Assembly: GCF_015355755.1 (NCBI RefSeq)
Contig: NZ_JACVEE010000001.1
Location: 1,612,001 to 1,676,000 of the forward strand
Reading direction: 5' to 3'
Length of the DNA: 64,000 bases
Origin: Nocardia sp. XZ_19_385
GTDB lineage: Bacteria > Actinomycetota > Actinomycetes > Mycobacteriales > Mycobacteriaceae
Both the position numbers and the translations under genes were made by a program. Below the pieces are notes generated by a model. That model saw only the letters and a program-made list of their open reading frames with translations, was not told where the DNA came from and did no database searches. Of this stretch, positions 1-7,910 are shown in pieces. Every line of letters starts with the position of its first letter. Position 1 is the first letter of the stretch.

Positions 1-150
1 GGCGGAGCCGAAGCGTAGCCAGTCGCCTTTGCCTTCGCGGGTGATGATCCACCGGCCGCCGCTGTAGGTGGCGCTGATCGCCGGGGAGGCGAATTGGTAG
101 CGGCAGTCCGCGGGGTTCGGGCGCCAGGCGTAGAGGGTGTGTTCGGACAT
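1..150 (-). CDS. Hypothetical protein, N-terminal fragment at window edge
   Basis: The frame opens with ATG at 150 and stays open to the window edge, giving 50 residues that begin MSEHTLYAWRPNP. A GAGGAG ribosome binding site lies about 7 bases upstream on the minus strand. The visible part is rich in Trp, Tyr and Arg and has no motif I recognise. It is the last visible gene of the minus-strand run in the mobile element, about 85 bases downstream of the SSB-like gene and probably co-transcribed with it. The function is unknown. Confidence 0.6.
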   Translation of the reverse strand, partial: MSEHTLYAWRPNPADCRYQFASPAISATYSGGRWIITREGKGDWLRFGSA

Positions 151-235
151 GAGCTAGCTCCTCGAGCAGTCAGGGGTGGAGTCGGAAGGTTCCGGCCAGA
201 TGCCCGCCGGCTGGCGGGCACCCGGTGCCCGGCAC

Positions 236-625
236 TCAGGCCGCCGCGTGGAGTTCGCGGGCGGGGCGGATGATCTCGAACTCGCGGTAGCGGCAGCTCA
301 TGGAGAGGTCGATTCCGAAGGCGCGGATGCTGGCCAGTGCTTCGCCTTTGCGGGAGCTGAAGACCTCGGTGCGCAGGTTGCGGACTTCGGCGCTGACCGG
401 GTCGCCCTTGTCGAAGGTTTTCAGCACGCGCATGGCCATCGGGCCGGAGTAGCGGACCTCGTAGGAGGTGGAACCGGTGTCGGTGTAGCCGCCGTCGTCG
501 GTGCGGCGCTGGTGGTTGTCGACGATGGTCACATAGACCGCCATGGTCTCGGCCTGGGTCGGGGTGGCCTCGAAAATCTGCGGGTCGCTGATCTTGGCGA
601 TGTTGCCCTTGACAATGGTGCTCAT
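236..625 (-). CDS. SSB-like OB-fold protein
   Basis: This 129-residue protein starts with MSTIVKGNIAKISDP. The order of features resembles single-stranded-DNA-binding proteins of the SSB family: an initial beta strand with GNI, a basic NHQRR turn, a T-x-YEVRYSG segment like the SSB F-x-V-x-x-WG strand, and K-GD-V-x-A-x-V. A disordered acidic SSB tail is missing; the C-terminus is ELHAAA. The likely role is binding single-stranded DNA during replication or transfer of the element. It may instead be a diverged OB-fold protein of other function. The start is supported by a purine-rich AAAGG about 10 bases upstream. Confidence 0.65.
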   Translation of the reverse strand: MSTIVKGNIAKISDPQIFEATPTQAETMAVYVTIVDNHQRRTDDGGYTDTGSTSYEVRYSGPMAMRVLKTFDKGDPVSAEVRNLRTEVFSSRKGEALASIRAFGIDLSMSCRYREFEIIRPARELHAAA

Positions 626-1732
626 CGGAGTGTGCCTTTCGGTTGGTTTCCCTTGTCTGGTGTGTCTCGTGGCCCAGTGCGGGACGGAGGAGCGCCAAAC
701 GGGGTCTGCCGGAAGGGAGCGAACAAGTTTGTTCAGCGAGCGCGCGCGAGCGACCCGGCCTGTCCGGGGGAAGAAAGTTTTCGCCCCGCCCGGTCGAGCA
801 TTTGCGAGCCCTGTTTGGCGACGACGACGCCCGCACTACAGTCCGCGCGACCGACCAGACACGGGGATCAACCGAACAGCCCACCCCGGGTACACCGCTG
901 TCGACACGGGCAACCGGGATCAGCCCGGACCCGAGCAACGCGAGGCCACCCGAACCCGTCCGAGCCGTGCCCGGAGGTGACCCAGCCGACCGTCCCCTGC
1001 CGTGCCGCCGACACCCGGCGGTCTCCGCCGATCACCGAGCAGACGAGGCCGCGACTCCGCCCGGCCAACACGCGAGACTGACCCGGGCCGGCGGGCAGCC
1101 GGGGCGAACATGCCGCGCAGTACGCAGCGTCGCCCCGCTGTCGTTGGCGCGCCGCACCCCTGGAGCAACTCCAGGCGCGCCTTCGACCTCGCCGGTTGAT
1201 GTAGCGCGTCGGCACCCTGGCCCAGGAGGTATCGCCTCCTGACTTCGCGCCGAGTGAGGGTTTCGTCAACAGGCAAGCGGCAGCATGTGCCGAACCCCAG
1301 ACGGTCCCGTGGGCAGCGAACACGCACGCAGCCCGCCGGGACGGTTGGGAGCGCGAGCGAACCGCTTCGAACGATTAGGGACGTCGGATGCGCGCTTGCG
1401 ACATTGACGACAAACCGGTCCACTTCCGCTGAAAGCGGGTCCGGAGTGGCGGTACTTTCCTACGCTGACGCGCGGGCATTCCGCAGTGGTGCACGGGGGG
1501 CGATTCCTGTCAGTCACTTCGCTTCCCGGATACGGGCAACAGGGCGGAGTGTTCGGGGCCGCACCCATCGGTTCCCGGCGTCTTTCCCTCCCCGCAACCA
1601 CGGGTAGACGCCGGGGCCGGTCGGTGCCACCGGCGGGCGGCACTCCGCAGAATCCCCGGTTTCGCCACCCGCCGGTGACCTCTTGTTCGCCCATCCCGCT
1701 CGGACTCAGCGCACGCCCCTCCGGAGGACGAC
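626..1732. other. Long intergenic stretch of the mobile element with no supported gene
   Basis: About 1.1 kb lies between the divergent SSB-like gene and the small plus-strand gene at 1733. Several frames are open on both strands, as expected at this GC content. None has a convincing ribosome binding site or a recognisable product. Visible structure is limited to a 14-bp palindrome at 721-734 and a small hairpin at 1224-1240 (AGGAGG paired with CCTCCT). It may hold promoters for both flanking genes or a replication or transfer site, but nothing seen here decides that. Confidence 0.4.
721..734. promoter_or_regulatory. Perfect 14-bp palindrome upstream of the SSB-like gene
   Basis: GAACAAGTTTGTTC reads the same on both strands and lies about 95 bases upstream of the SSB-like start. 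Its half-sites GAAC/GTTC match those of Gram-positive LexA boxes. The spacing is six bases rather than the usual four, so it is not a standard SOS box. It could be the operator of an element-encoded repressor. Confidence 0.3.
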
Positions 1733-1978
1733 GTGACCACACCGAACATCGCTGCCGCGCAGAAACTGCTGGAACAGGTCACCGCCAGATACGGGCACCC
1801 GGATTCCTTCGTCGGCGCGCTGCGCCGCTCCCTCGACGACCACCCGACCGACCGCCTGCCGCGCATCGCGGCGGCGATGCCCACGATCTCACTGCCGCTC
1901 GATCCACAGCAGCCCGGCGACGCACCGCAACCACCCACTAGGCCCGGCCGCCACGCCCTGCGCGAAGAGACCGCATAG
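1733..1978 (+). CDS. Small hypothetical protein
   Basis: An 81-residue protein begins at GTG 1733. GGAGG sits five bases upstream, which is the best translation signal in this part of the element. The first 45 residues look like an amphipathic helical domain (AAQKLLEQVTARYG, then FVGALRRSLDDH); the remainder is Pro-rich and probably disordered. It is the only plus-strand gene seen in the element and is followed by two strong stem-loops. I do not recognise the family. A small regulatory or DNA-binding helper protein is possible but unsupported. Confidence 0.5.
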   Translation: MTTPNIAAAQKLLEQVTARYGHPDSFVGALRRSLDDHPTDRLPRIAAAMPTISLPLDPQQPGDAPQPPTRPGRHALREETA

Positions 1979-2055
1979 CGGCCCGCGGACCCTCCCCCGC
2001 ACCCACGCCGGCCCGAAGCGACGCCAGCGTGCGCCTGCGGCGCTGGGGTCGTCAA

Positions 2056-2087
2056 AGTGGCCGACGCGCGTCAGCGCGTCGGCCACT
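2056..2087 (+). terminator. Strong stem-loop after the small plus-strand gene
   Basis: AGTGGCCGACGCG pairs perfectly with CGCGTCGGCCACT, and one more C-G pair closes a GTCA loop. Only GTT follows, so there is no long T tract, which is common for terminators in high-GC actinobacteria. It lies about 78 bases after the stop at 1978. Confidence 0.6.
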
Positions 2088-2125
2088 GTTGCGTGTGGAG
2101 CCGCCTCGCGGCACCGCACGCTCAA

Positions 2126-2167
2126 GCGCAGTAGGCCCCCGACCTAGGGGTCGGGGGCCTACTGCGC
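2126..2167. terminator. Bidirectional terminator between convergent genes
   Basis: A perfect 19-bp stem (2126-2144 with 2149-2167) has a TAGG loop. It sits between the plus-strand gene ending at 1978 and the minus-strand gene ending at 2175, eight bases from the latter stop. Its position and symmetry suggest it stops transcription from both sides. Confidence 0.75.
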
Positions 2168-2174
2168 AGGCTCT

Positions 2175-2666
2175 CTATTCAGTCGAAGCGTCCGGCCCGC
2201 CGGACTCCGTCGCGCGGCTCGGGGTGTAGTCGTGGTCAGCGGCGACCAGCTCCACCACCGCCACCAAGTCGTACACGTGCTTGTGTCCGTAGAACCGTCC
2301 GCCGACCTTCACCGGCCCGGCCCAGGTCTGCGCACGCGCGGCGCGGATGTCCAGCCCGCCGTCCGGGGTACGCGGAATCGGCATCGTTGGGATATCGCGG
2401 GTAATCGCCTCGATCACGACGGCGTACCCGGCCGGGCTGTAGGTGCGCCGGAAACTGGAGTCACGTACCCAGCTCGCGGCGTCGGGGTAGACGGTTTTGA
2501 ACGCCCGGCAGAACACGGCCACCGCGTTTTCGGTCGGCCCGTCCTCCCATGCCGTGATCACAGAGAACCATCCGCGCGGGGCCGAACGCACCGACCACCG
2601 GACGCCCGGCCATTCCGCTTGCAGGGCGCGTTTCCACAGCTTGGCCGCGTCGGGAATCTCCATCAT
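2175..2666 (-). CDS. LPD29-like mobile-element protein
   Basis: This 163-residue protein starts at ATG 2666, with AAAGGAG eight bases upstream. Residues ~5-55 contain AAKLWKRALQAEWPG, then RWSVRS and WEDGPT, followed by a conserved aromatic segment. This order resembles the large polyvalent-protein-associated domain LPD29, usually found in proteins or modules of phages and plasmids. The LPD29 match is from memory of the family pattern, not a search. The C-terminal half (about residues 70-163) carries a Gly/Tyr/His-rich stretch around FYGHKHVYD. Its molecular role is not established; presence on mobile elements is the main clue. Confidence 0.55.
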   Translation of the reverse strand: MMEIPDAAKLWKRALQAEWPGVRWSVRSAPRGWFSVITAWEDGPTENAVAVFCRAFKTVYPDAASWVRDSSFRRTYSPAGYAVVIEAITRDIPTMPIPRTPDGGLDIRAARAQTWAGPVKVGGRFYGHKHVYDLVAVVELVAADHDYTPSRATESGGPDASTE

Positions 2667-2700
2667 TGGTTCCGCTCCTTTCTCCGGTGTCGCGGGGTGT

Positions 2701-3090
2701 TCAGGACAGAATCCGGTCGGCGTGCGCGGCGAGAGTGTTGATGATCTTCTGCCAGCTCTGCGCCTTGATCTCGTCGGTGCGGCTGGACGGGCTGGCAATC
2801 AGGTTCGTATCCGGGTCTGTGATGGCGGGGGTGTCCGGGCCGGACTCGTAGGCGTAGGTCTCCGGGGTGATCGACCACAGAACCCGCCATTGCAAATCCA
2901 ACCGGCCGAAACCTTCTACCGTGAATCGGGATTGGCTCAGATACGAATCCACCCGCAGCACGAAACGCAGTGCGATGTGGTGATGTTTGGCGGACAGGGT
3001 TACGTGGTTGACCTGGTCGCGCCCGCCGACGATATCGGCGGCGGTGATGATCGGCGGAAACTCGGCCTTCCGGGGGTCGCTGCTGGTCAT
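2701..3090 (-). CDS. Hypothetical protein
   Basis: The likely start is ATG 3090, with a GAGAAAG purine tract about 10-14 bases upstream, giving 129 residues beginning MTSSDPRKAEF. The frame is open further upstream, but that part is Arg-rich shadow-like sequence. The middle alternates hydrophobic and charged residues (HIALRFVLRVDSYL, LDLQWRVLW), consistent with a beta-rich fold. The C-terminus is helical (AQSWQKIINTLAAH). No catalytic motif is visible. It lies between the LPD29-like gene and a small CxxC protein, all on the same strand and within the element. I do not recognise it. Confidence 0.5.
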   Translation of the reverse strand: MTSSDPRKAEFPPIITAADIVGGRDQVNHVTLSAKHHHIALRFVLRVDSYLSQSRFTVEGFGRLDLQWRVLWSITPETYAYESGPDTPAITDPDTNLIASPSSRTDEIKAQSWQKIINTLAAHADRILS

Positions 3091-3191
3091 AGCGTTGTGC
3101 TTTCTTTCTCGAATTCGTTTGCAAGACAGCGGATTTAATGAGGTGTTGCGGCGGACCGCGCGCGGCTGGCGTGTACCTGGCCGCGCGCTGG

Positions 3192-3410
3192 TCAGCGGAT
3201 CGGGCGAACACGGACCGTCGGATCGGACAACTCGCGTAACCACCAGTCGCCGTGTACGTCGCAGTAGGCGGTGGACAGCCAGCGCCGTATCCCGTAGCGC
3301 TCCCAATCAATCCAGCGGGTCGCGGGCTCCTCGCACTCGTGGCACCCGATCCCGCCGTCCGGCAACTTCCGGTAGTGGGCTTTGTGGCTGGTGTTGGTCT
3401 GTCGACCCAT
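3192..3410 (-). CDS. Small putative zinc-binding protein
   Basis: This 72-residue protein starts at ATG 3410 with AGGAG eight bases upstream. It contains CHECEEP near residue 24 and CDVHGDWW near residue 51, a C-x2-C plus C-x2-H pattern that could bind one zinc ion. The spacing of about 23 residues between the pairs and the small size fit a zinc-ribbon-like fold. Basic and aromatic residues surround the motifs. The function is unknown; similar small zinc proteins are common in actinobacteriophages and integrative elements. Confidence 0.55.
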   Translation of the reverse strand: MGRQTNTSHKAHYRKLPDGGIGCHECEEPATRWIDWERYGIRRWLSTAYCDVHGDWWLRELSDPTVRVRPIR

Positions 3411-3452
3411 GGCGTTCTCTCCTGCTCGGCCAGCTGGGGGTGGCGGCCGGGT

Positions 3453-3710
3453 TTACTCGGTGCCCTCGGGCGCGGTGATCGCAGCGGTGAGGGCGTGGGC
3501 TATCTCGATCGCGCGTGTGCAGCGCTGGGCGAATGCCTCGACCGGTGCGGGGTCGACGGTGGCGTTTCCGAAAACCGCACGGGTGCACGCATTCATGGCC
3601 GCAATCCCGGTGCGAGATAAGCTCATCGGGCCACCGGGCGCGGATTGCACTAGGTTGTCCAGTTCCTCGAGTAGCGCGCTGATGGCGGCGGTGTCTCTTC
3701 GGTGGCCCAT
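3453..3710 (-). CDS. Hypothetical protein coupled to the DUF932 gene
   Basis: The gene probably starts at ATG 3710, only one base after the TGA of the upstream DUF932 gene, so translational coupling is likely. The product is 85 residues starting MGHRRDTAAISALLEELDN. It is predicted helical throughout, with Leu/Ala-rich segments and a single Cys near residue 47. No known motif is seen. Given the coupling, it may act together with the DUF932 protein, but this is inference from spacing only. Confidence 0.5.
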   Translation of the reverse strand: MGHRRDTAAISALLEELDNLVQSAPGGPMSLSRTGIAAMNACTRAVFGNATVDPAPVEAFAQRCTRAIEIAHALTAAITAPEGTE

Positions 3711-3711
3711 G

Positions 3712-4833
3712 TCATCGCGCCGGGGTGAGTACATGGAACATCCGTTCCAGAGTGAGCGTGTCGGCATCGGCGGTCTTGCCGGTTACGGCGTTGGTGGTGT
3801 TGCGTCCGGCGCGGTCGCCCTGGGCGGGTCGCATGTGGTGCTGCCACGTGTTGACGGCTTGCAGCCATCCGAAACCGGTTCCCGTCCAGGGCTTTACGCG
3901 CTCGTCGGATACCCAGAGCTTTTCGATCTGGCCTCGCTTGTTCTCGGCCCGGGTCCGTGTCGCTTTGGGCGCGTCCTCGTCGGGCATCGGCGCGAAATCG
4001 TCCAGCAGCCTGCGGAACTGGGCCGGGCTCACCGACAGATCGCACAGCTTCGCGATATCAGCGGCGAAACCGTCTTCGGCTTCCACCACCATCTGCAACG
4101 CCGCGCGGGCGTCCTTGAAAGCGAACTGCGACAGCGCGGAGCGGCGGCGTAGCTTCCAGATCCGCCCGGACCGCTCGGCTTCGTCCAACGCCCACGCGTG
4201 GGTGTTGTCGCACACCACAACCTGATTCACCGCCGCGTACGACAGCGGCAACGATCCATCCATCGACGCGCTGGCCAGAATCGAGGTCCGGAAATCAACG
4301 CCTTCGGACGTGGTCACGGTGTCGGGGCGTTCGATCTGCACCCACGCGACCGCGCCGCCCTTCAACAGCCCGGCCGACCCGATCCCCAGCGCATCATCCG
4401 AGACGGCCAAACCGTCCGGGGTCACCAGCGCCGCGAGTCCGTCCAACAGCATTTCCCCGTACTGCATCACCGGGTATTTGCTCGAGAACACGCCCAGTGG
4501 GCGGCCGGTGTCGCTGCGGAAAACCAGCTGCCGGGACAGATCCGCCATCATCGGAAACGGCGACCCCGGCACTTCGACCAGCCGATAACCGGGGTTGGCC
4601 GGATCGGCTGGAGTCTCCGGGGTAGCGCCGAACGGCACAGGGTAATGCGGCGGCACCGCCTCCGCGCGCCACCCGAACAGCCTGCGCCGCACATCCGCTA
4701 CCGGGATATAGCTCGGGTAATGGTTGGGCTCCTCGCCCTGGTGCTCGGCGCGGTAGTGCCATGCGGTGCCGCGCTGATCGGTCATCCCGATAAGGGTTTG
4801 CGTGTTCAGCCATTCACTGGTCTCGCGGGACAT
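3712..4833 (-). CDS. DUF932 phage/plasmid-like protein
   Basis: This 373-residue protein has features I associate with the DUF932 (TIGR03299-type) family: a central segment with FSSKYPVMQYGEMLLDGLAAL, then GSAGLLKGGAVAWVQI, then a region with SYAAVNQVVVCDNTHAWAL. Family members occur on phages, plasmids and ICEs. Their biochemical role is unsettled, although some lie next to DNA repair or ssDNA-handling genes. The last ~100 residues are helical and charged, and end in TLERMFHVLTPAR. It follows the ParB-domain gene by 108 bases and is coupled to a small downstream gene. Confidence 0.75.
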   Translation of the reverse strand: MSRETSEWLNTQTLIGMTDQRGTAWHYRAEHQGEEPNHYPSYIPVADVRRRLFGWRAEAVPPHYPVPFGATPETPADPANPGYRLVEVPGSPFPMMADLSRQLVFRSDTGRPLGVFSSKYPVMQYGEMLLDGLAALVTPDGLAVSDDALGIGSAGLLKGGAVAWVQIERPDTVTTSEGVDFRTSILASASMDGSLPLSYAAVNQVVVCDNTHAWALDEAERSGRIWKLRRRSALSQFAFKDARAALQMVVEAEDGFAADIAKLCDLSVSPAQFRRLLDDFAPMPDEDAPKATRTRAENKRGQIEKLWVSDERVKPWTGTGFGWLQAVNTWQHHMRPAQGDRAGRNTTNAVTGKTADADTLTLERMFHVLTPAR

Positions 4834-4870
4834 GAGTTTTGTTCTCCTACAGTGTTTTTCGGCGCGCTCG

Positions 4871-4903
4871 ACCGGCCCGCCGCGCCTGGTTCGGCGGGCC
4901 GGT
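4871..4903. terminator. Stem-loop between the ParB-domain and DUF932 genes
   Basis: ACCGGCCCGCCG (4871-4882) pairs perfectly with 4892-4903 across a 9-base loop. It lies just downstream of the ParB-domain gene on the minus strand. No T tract follows, so it may attenuate rather than fully stop transcription. Confidence 0.5.
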
Positions 4904-4941
4904 GTCGCGGTAGTCTTACGGGATTGGGGGGGTTGGCTTGG

Positions 4942-6894
4942 TCAGGCTGCGGCGGCGAATGCCTGGGCGGCGAGTGCCTTTTGCTCCTCGCGCTGGGCCT
5001 TGTGCTTGGCGCGCAGGGCTTCGATGTCGATATCGGCCAAATCCAGATGTCCGGCCGTGACCTGCTCGACCGGTTCCAACCGGTGGCCCTGGTCGGCCAG
5101 ATGGCGCAGGTAGCGGCGGTAGCCCGGCCCGTCACCCCAGAACCCATCGGTCTTGGCCCGCCAATGGTCCTGCTCGATCCGGGCCTCATGCGCGCCGAGT
5201 ACCAGCCCGTAAACCAGTACTAGGCTGCGCTTTTCGGAGGCGTCCTCGTTGTGCTTGCACGCCTTGTCACGGTCGCCGAAGTTCAGCAACTCCAGCGCAC
5301 CCGACTGCGAACGATGCCGGTTCAACAGATCCGGCTCGAGCAACAACGCCTCCGCGATGAATGCGGCGGCATCACTGGGCAGGGTCTTGCGGGTGAGCAA
5401 CTGCGCCACGAACACGCACCGCTCCTCTTTCGCCGCCGTGCCCTCGATGTTGAGCGCGATAACCCGCTGCCGCTCGCGGGTGTCCTCCGCGCGCTTCTCC
5501 TCGGCGACACGACGCGCCTCCAACGCCGCGATAGCGGCCTCCCCTGCCGCACGCCGGGCTTCCTCGGTGGCTGCCTGCTCGGTAGCGTCCTGGCCGCCCT
5601 CCGTGGGCTCCTCGCCCTCCCCCGCCTCGCTGGCGTCCTCGCCCTGCTTGGGCTCCTCGTCCTCGCTGGCTTCCTCAGCGGTGTCGGGGACCATGATTAG
5701 GCCGGGCGCGATCTCCTCGGCTACGACCAGCCCGGACGCTTCCAGGTTCTCGACCGGTAGCCAGTACTCGGGCTGCCAGCTGCTTTCCAGAGTGATGCTG
5801 TCGAAATGCCGCAACCCCTCATAAGCCGCGCTGCTGCGGTCGTGGCGGGTCTCCCAGTCGATTTCATCGAAGTCGACCGGCTCGCCGGACTCGGCGTCGA
5901 CTGCCACCGATTCCGGGTACTGCTCCAGATACATAGACCACAGCCCCGGCGCGGCGTCCACCACTTCGGCAGTGACCTCCCCGCCCTCGGCGGTCCGCAG
6001 TTCCTCGGCGCGCAGGTACTCGCCATCCGGCAATTCCGTTCCGGCGGAACCGGGTTCACGGATCACGAACGAAAATCCGCGCTGGGCGTAGGCCAGCGAT
6101 GCACGGAACTGTTCGGCGATCCGGGCGCGGTCGGCCGCGATCCTGCCTGCTTCGACCGCGAACCCCTCGGCGGACACACTCATGAGCCGTGACACGGCGT
6201 CGACATCCCCGGCCTGTTCGTACTCCGCGATCACGGCGGCCTGTTCGAAACTGAACTGGCCGGAATCCACCGCATCCATAGCCACGCCTGAATCGACCGC
6301 CGCAAGTGCGGCTTTCACGTCGTCGCGCTTGGCGGAAGTGTCACGCACGATCCGGGCCACGCTCGCCCCGTACAGCGACATCTGAGCCCACCGGTTCGCA
6401 CGCTCCCGATCGGTGTAATCGGTGCGGCGGTCGTTGGTGTGCATCTCGGCCGCGATGGTCTGAATCATCGCCTCGGACTCGTCCCCCATCATGCCGCGCA
6501 CGACGATCGGAACCTTTCGGCCGGTCAACTGTGCGGCTAGCACCCGGCGTCGGCCACGCGCGACTCGGTAGCGGCCCTCGGCTCCGGGGTAGACCGTCAC
6601 CGGTTCCAGCACACCCCACGCCCGCACGGACTCGACCAATTCGGGGTCGTTGTCCAGGTCGTAGCGGGATTCTCCCTCGGGAACCTCGAAGTCCAGTTCG
6701 CCCGGATCGACTTCGGCTGTCCGGAACTCCTCGGGCTGCTCCTCGACCAATTCGGCGTCGTAGACGACCTCGGCCGATTCCAGCGCGGGCGAGTCGACCA
6801 CGGCCACCTCACCACCGGCGACGGCGCTGGTGTCGGTGTCGGGAACCTCGGTGTTGTCGGTGTTGGTCATATCGGTTTCGGTGCCGTGAGTCAT
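4942..6894 (-). CDS. ParB/Srx-domain protein with long acidic and coiled C-terminal region
   Basis: The protein has 650 residues. After an acidic leader, residues ~70-160 contain a ParB-like N-terminal domain. NDPELVESVRAWGVLEPVTV resembles the ParB N-terminal helix-strand, and RYRVARGRRRVLAAQ resembles the conserved G-x-RR-x-x-A box. A helical segment follows (IVRDTSAKRDDVKAALAA, FSFEQAAVIAEYE) that fits the ParB DNA-binding KorB-type helices. Residues ~410-470 are highly acidic (E, D, G-rich). A Glu/Arg/Ala helix predicted to form a coiled coil follows, then a C-terminal domain rich in Trp and His. No ParA gene is visible in the window. It may act in partition, replication control or as a nuclease-like ParB protein. 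An alternative start is ATG 6870. Confidence 0.7.
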   Translation of the reverse strand: MTHGTETDMTNTDNTEVPDTDTSAVAGGEVAVVDSPALESAEVVYDAELVEEQPEEFRTAEVDPGELDFEVPEGESRYDLDNDPELVESVRAWGVLEPVTVYPGAEGRYRVARGRRRVLAAQLTGRKVPIVVRGMMGDESEAMIQTIAAEMHTNDRRTDYTDRERANRWAQMSLYGASVARIVRDTSAKRDDVKAALAAVDSGVAMDAVDSGQFSFEQAAVIAEYEQAGDVDAVSRLMSVSAEGFAVEAGRIAADRARIAEQFRASLAYAQRGFSFVIREPGSAGTELPDGEYLRAEELRTAEGGEVTAEVVDAAPGLWSMYLEQYPESVAVDAESGEPVDFDEIDWETRHDRSSAAYEGLRHFDSITLESSWQPEYWLPVENLEASGLVVAEEIAPGLIMVPDTAEEASEDEEPKQGEDASEAGEGEEPTEGGQDATEQAATEEARRAAGEAAIAALEARRVAEEKRAEDTRERQRVIALNIEGTAAKEERCVFVAQLLTRKTLPSDAAAFIAEALLLEPDLLNRHRSQSGALELLNFGDRDKACKHNEDASEKRSLVLVYGLVLGAHEARIEQDHWRAKTDGFWGDGPGYRRYLRHLADQGHRLEPVEQVTAGHLDLADIDIEALRAKHKAQREEQKALAAQAFAAAA

Positions 6895-7042
6895 GGTCTT
6901 CGCTTTCTGTGAAGAGTGAGAGATCGGCGCGATATCCGACGCGCCTTTTTCAAGTGGTGTTGTGCCGCACGGAGAATTGGTCAGTGCGTGACCGGCCGAC
7001 CAGCGGAGCGGAGTCCGCCGAATCGGTGCGGTGTTCGGGGTG

Positions 7043-7279
7043 TCACGCGGTAGCGTCCGTAGGTGCCTCGTCGGGCTGGGAGTCGCGGACCAGGTTCACC
7101 GGCCCTAGATGCATCCCGTAGGCCCCGGCGCAGACGTGCCAGTTCTTGCCCTTCCAATCCGGGTACAGCTGCTTGAACCGCTCCACGGTTTCCGGCATCA
7201 ACTCCGATACCGGCCCGGCGTGCTCGTTGCGGCGCTTCGCGTTGTACTCGCTGCGCGTCAAAACATCGGTAGTGCTCAT
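7043..7279 (-). CDS. Small hypothetical protein
   Basis: This 78-residue protein starts at ATG 7279, ten bases after AGGAGG on the minus strand. It contains a helical N-terminus (LTRSEYNAKRRNEH), then a Trp/Tyr-rich segment (LYPDWKGKNWHVCAGAYGMH) and an acidic tail. It lies 148 bases upstream of the ParB-domain gene on the same strand, and could be the first gene of that transcript. The large inverted repeat at 7337-7503 lies directly upstream. I see no known family. Confidence 0.55.
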   Translation of the reverse strand: MSTTDVLTRSEYNAKRRNEHAGPVSELMPETVERFKQLYPDWKGKNWHVCAGAYGMHLGPVNLVRDSQPDEAPTDATA

Positions 7280-7336
7280 CGTGAGATCGCCTCCTGACTG
7301 CTAGTGCGGCCCCCACCTGACCGCCCGTTCTTTTTG

Positions 7337-7503
7337 CCCTTCCGGCGAAAGAGATTTCGGGCCGGGAGATCCGTCGGGGCGCAACCCCTGTCCGAAAAAT
7401 TCCGACGAGCAGCGCGAGCTGGCCCCTTGGGGCGGAAATTTTCGGGAACAGGGGTTGACGAACCGCCGGATTCCCGGCCCAAAATCGCGAAGCCGGAAGG
7501 GAA
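7337..7503. repeat. Large imperfect inverted repeat (arms ~70 bp)
   Basis: The left arm (about 7337-7404) and the reverse complement of the right arm (about 7433-7503) share, in the same order, CCCTTCCGGC, GATTTyGGGCCGGGA, ATCCG, CAACCCCTGT and a CCGAAAA-TTCCG block. The differences are small gaps and substitutions. The centre is about 28 bases. As RNA or single-stranded DNA this could fold into one long hairpin. It lies inside the mobile element, upstream of a minus-strand operon. An origin, a folded leader RNA or a MITE-like remnant are all possible. Confidence 0.7.
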
Positions 7504-7587
7504 AAAAGATAAAGAGAATTGAGCGAAACGCCCAGCGTCAACACAGTCCGGCGACGTAGGAGCCGGTCATATTGGGCGTTTTCCATC

Positions 7588-7606
7588 AGCGGCGGGAACC
7601 GCCGCT
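7588..7606. terminator. Short perfect hairpin
   Basis: AGCGGCGG pairs with CCGCCGCT across GAA, and TTTCG follows on the plus strand. It is a weak terminator candidate; no plus-strand gene clearly ends here. Confidence 0.3.
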
Positions 7607-7910
7607 TTCGCCGCAGCCCTGAGAAGGCGAGAATCTACGCTGCGGGGGTGCGAACCGTCGATTGAGGAAGCCCCGGGGCGTTGCCCTGCGGGGTCCTGAT
7701 CTGTCGCGTTGAACGGCTATAGGGGCATTTCAAACCTGAATCGCCACCTTTGTCGGCCAGACCCTAGGGGCTTTGCCCCCAAACCCCTCCCGCCGGCCCC
7801 GCGGGCCGTCCGTGCCCTGGCAGTGCTCGCTGACATAGCGAATGGCACAGCCTATTGGGTCGCGCGCAAGCAACGGCGAAGTTGAATTGGAGTTGGTGCA
7901 CGGGAGTCGC

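Larger units (their letters stand above)
7280..7910. other. Non-coding stretch between the small gene and the recombinase
   Basis: About 630 bases have no supported gene. The left third is occupied by the inverted repeat at 7337-7503 and the middle by a perfect hairpin at 7588-7606. The right part has the repeated runs of C and G (CCTAGGGGCTTTGCCCCC near 7766) common at gene ends in high-GC elements. It could contain the promoter of the small gene at 7279, the end of the recombinase transcript, and a replication or transfer site. Confidence 0.45.

Noticed and set aside
643..1242. Long open frame of about 200 residues between the SSB-like gene and 1733
   Set aside because: Its product is a Pro/Arg/Thr-rich string typical of shadow frames in GC-rich DNA, several other frames are equally open, and no ribosome binding site or motif supports it.
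7304..7522. Short plus-strand frame across the inverted repeat
   Set aside because: It is explained by the inverted repeat itself; the product is a low-complexity basic string and a comparable frame exists on the other strand.
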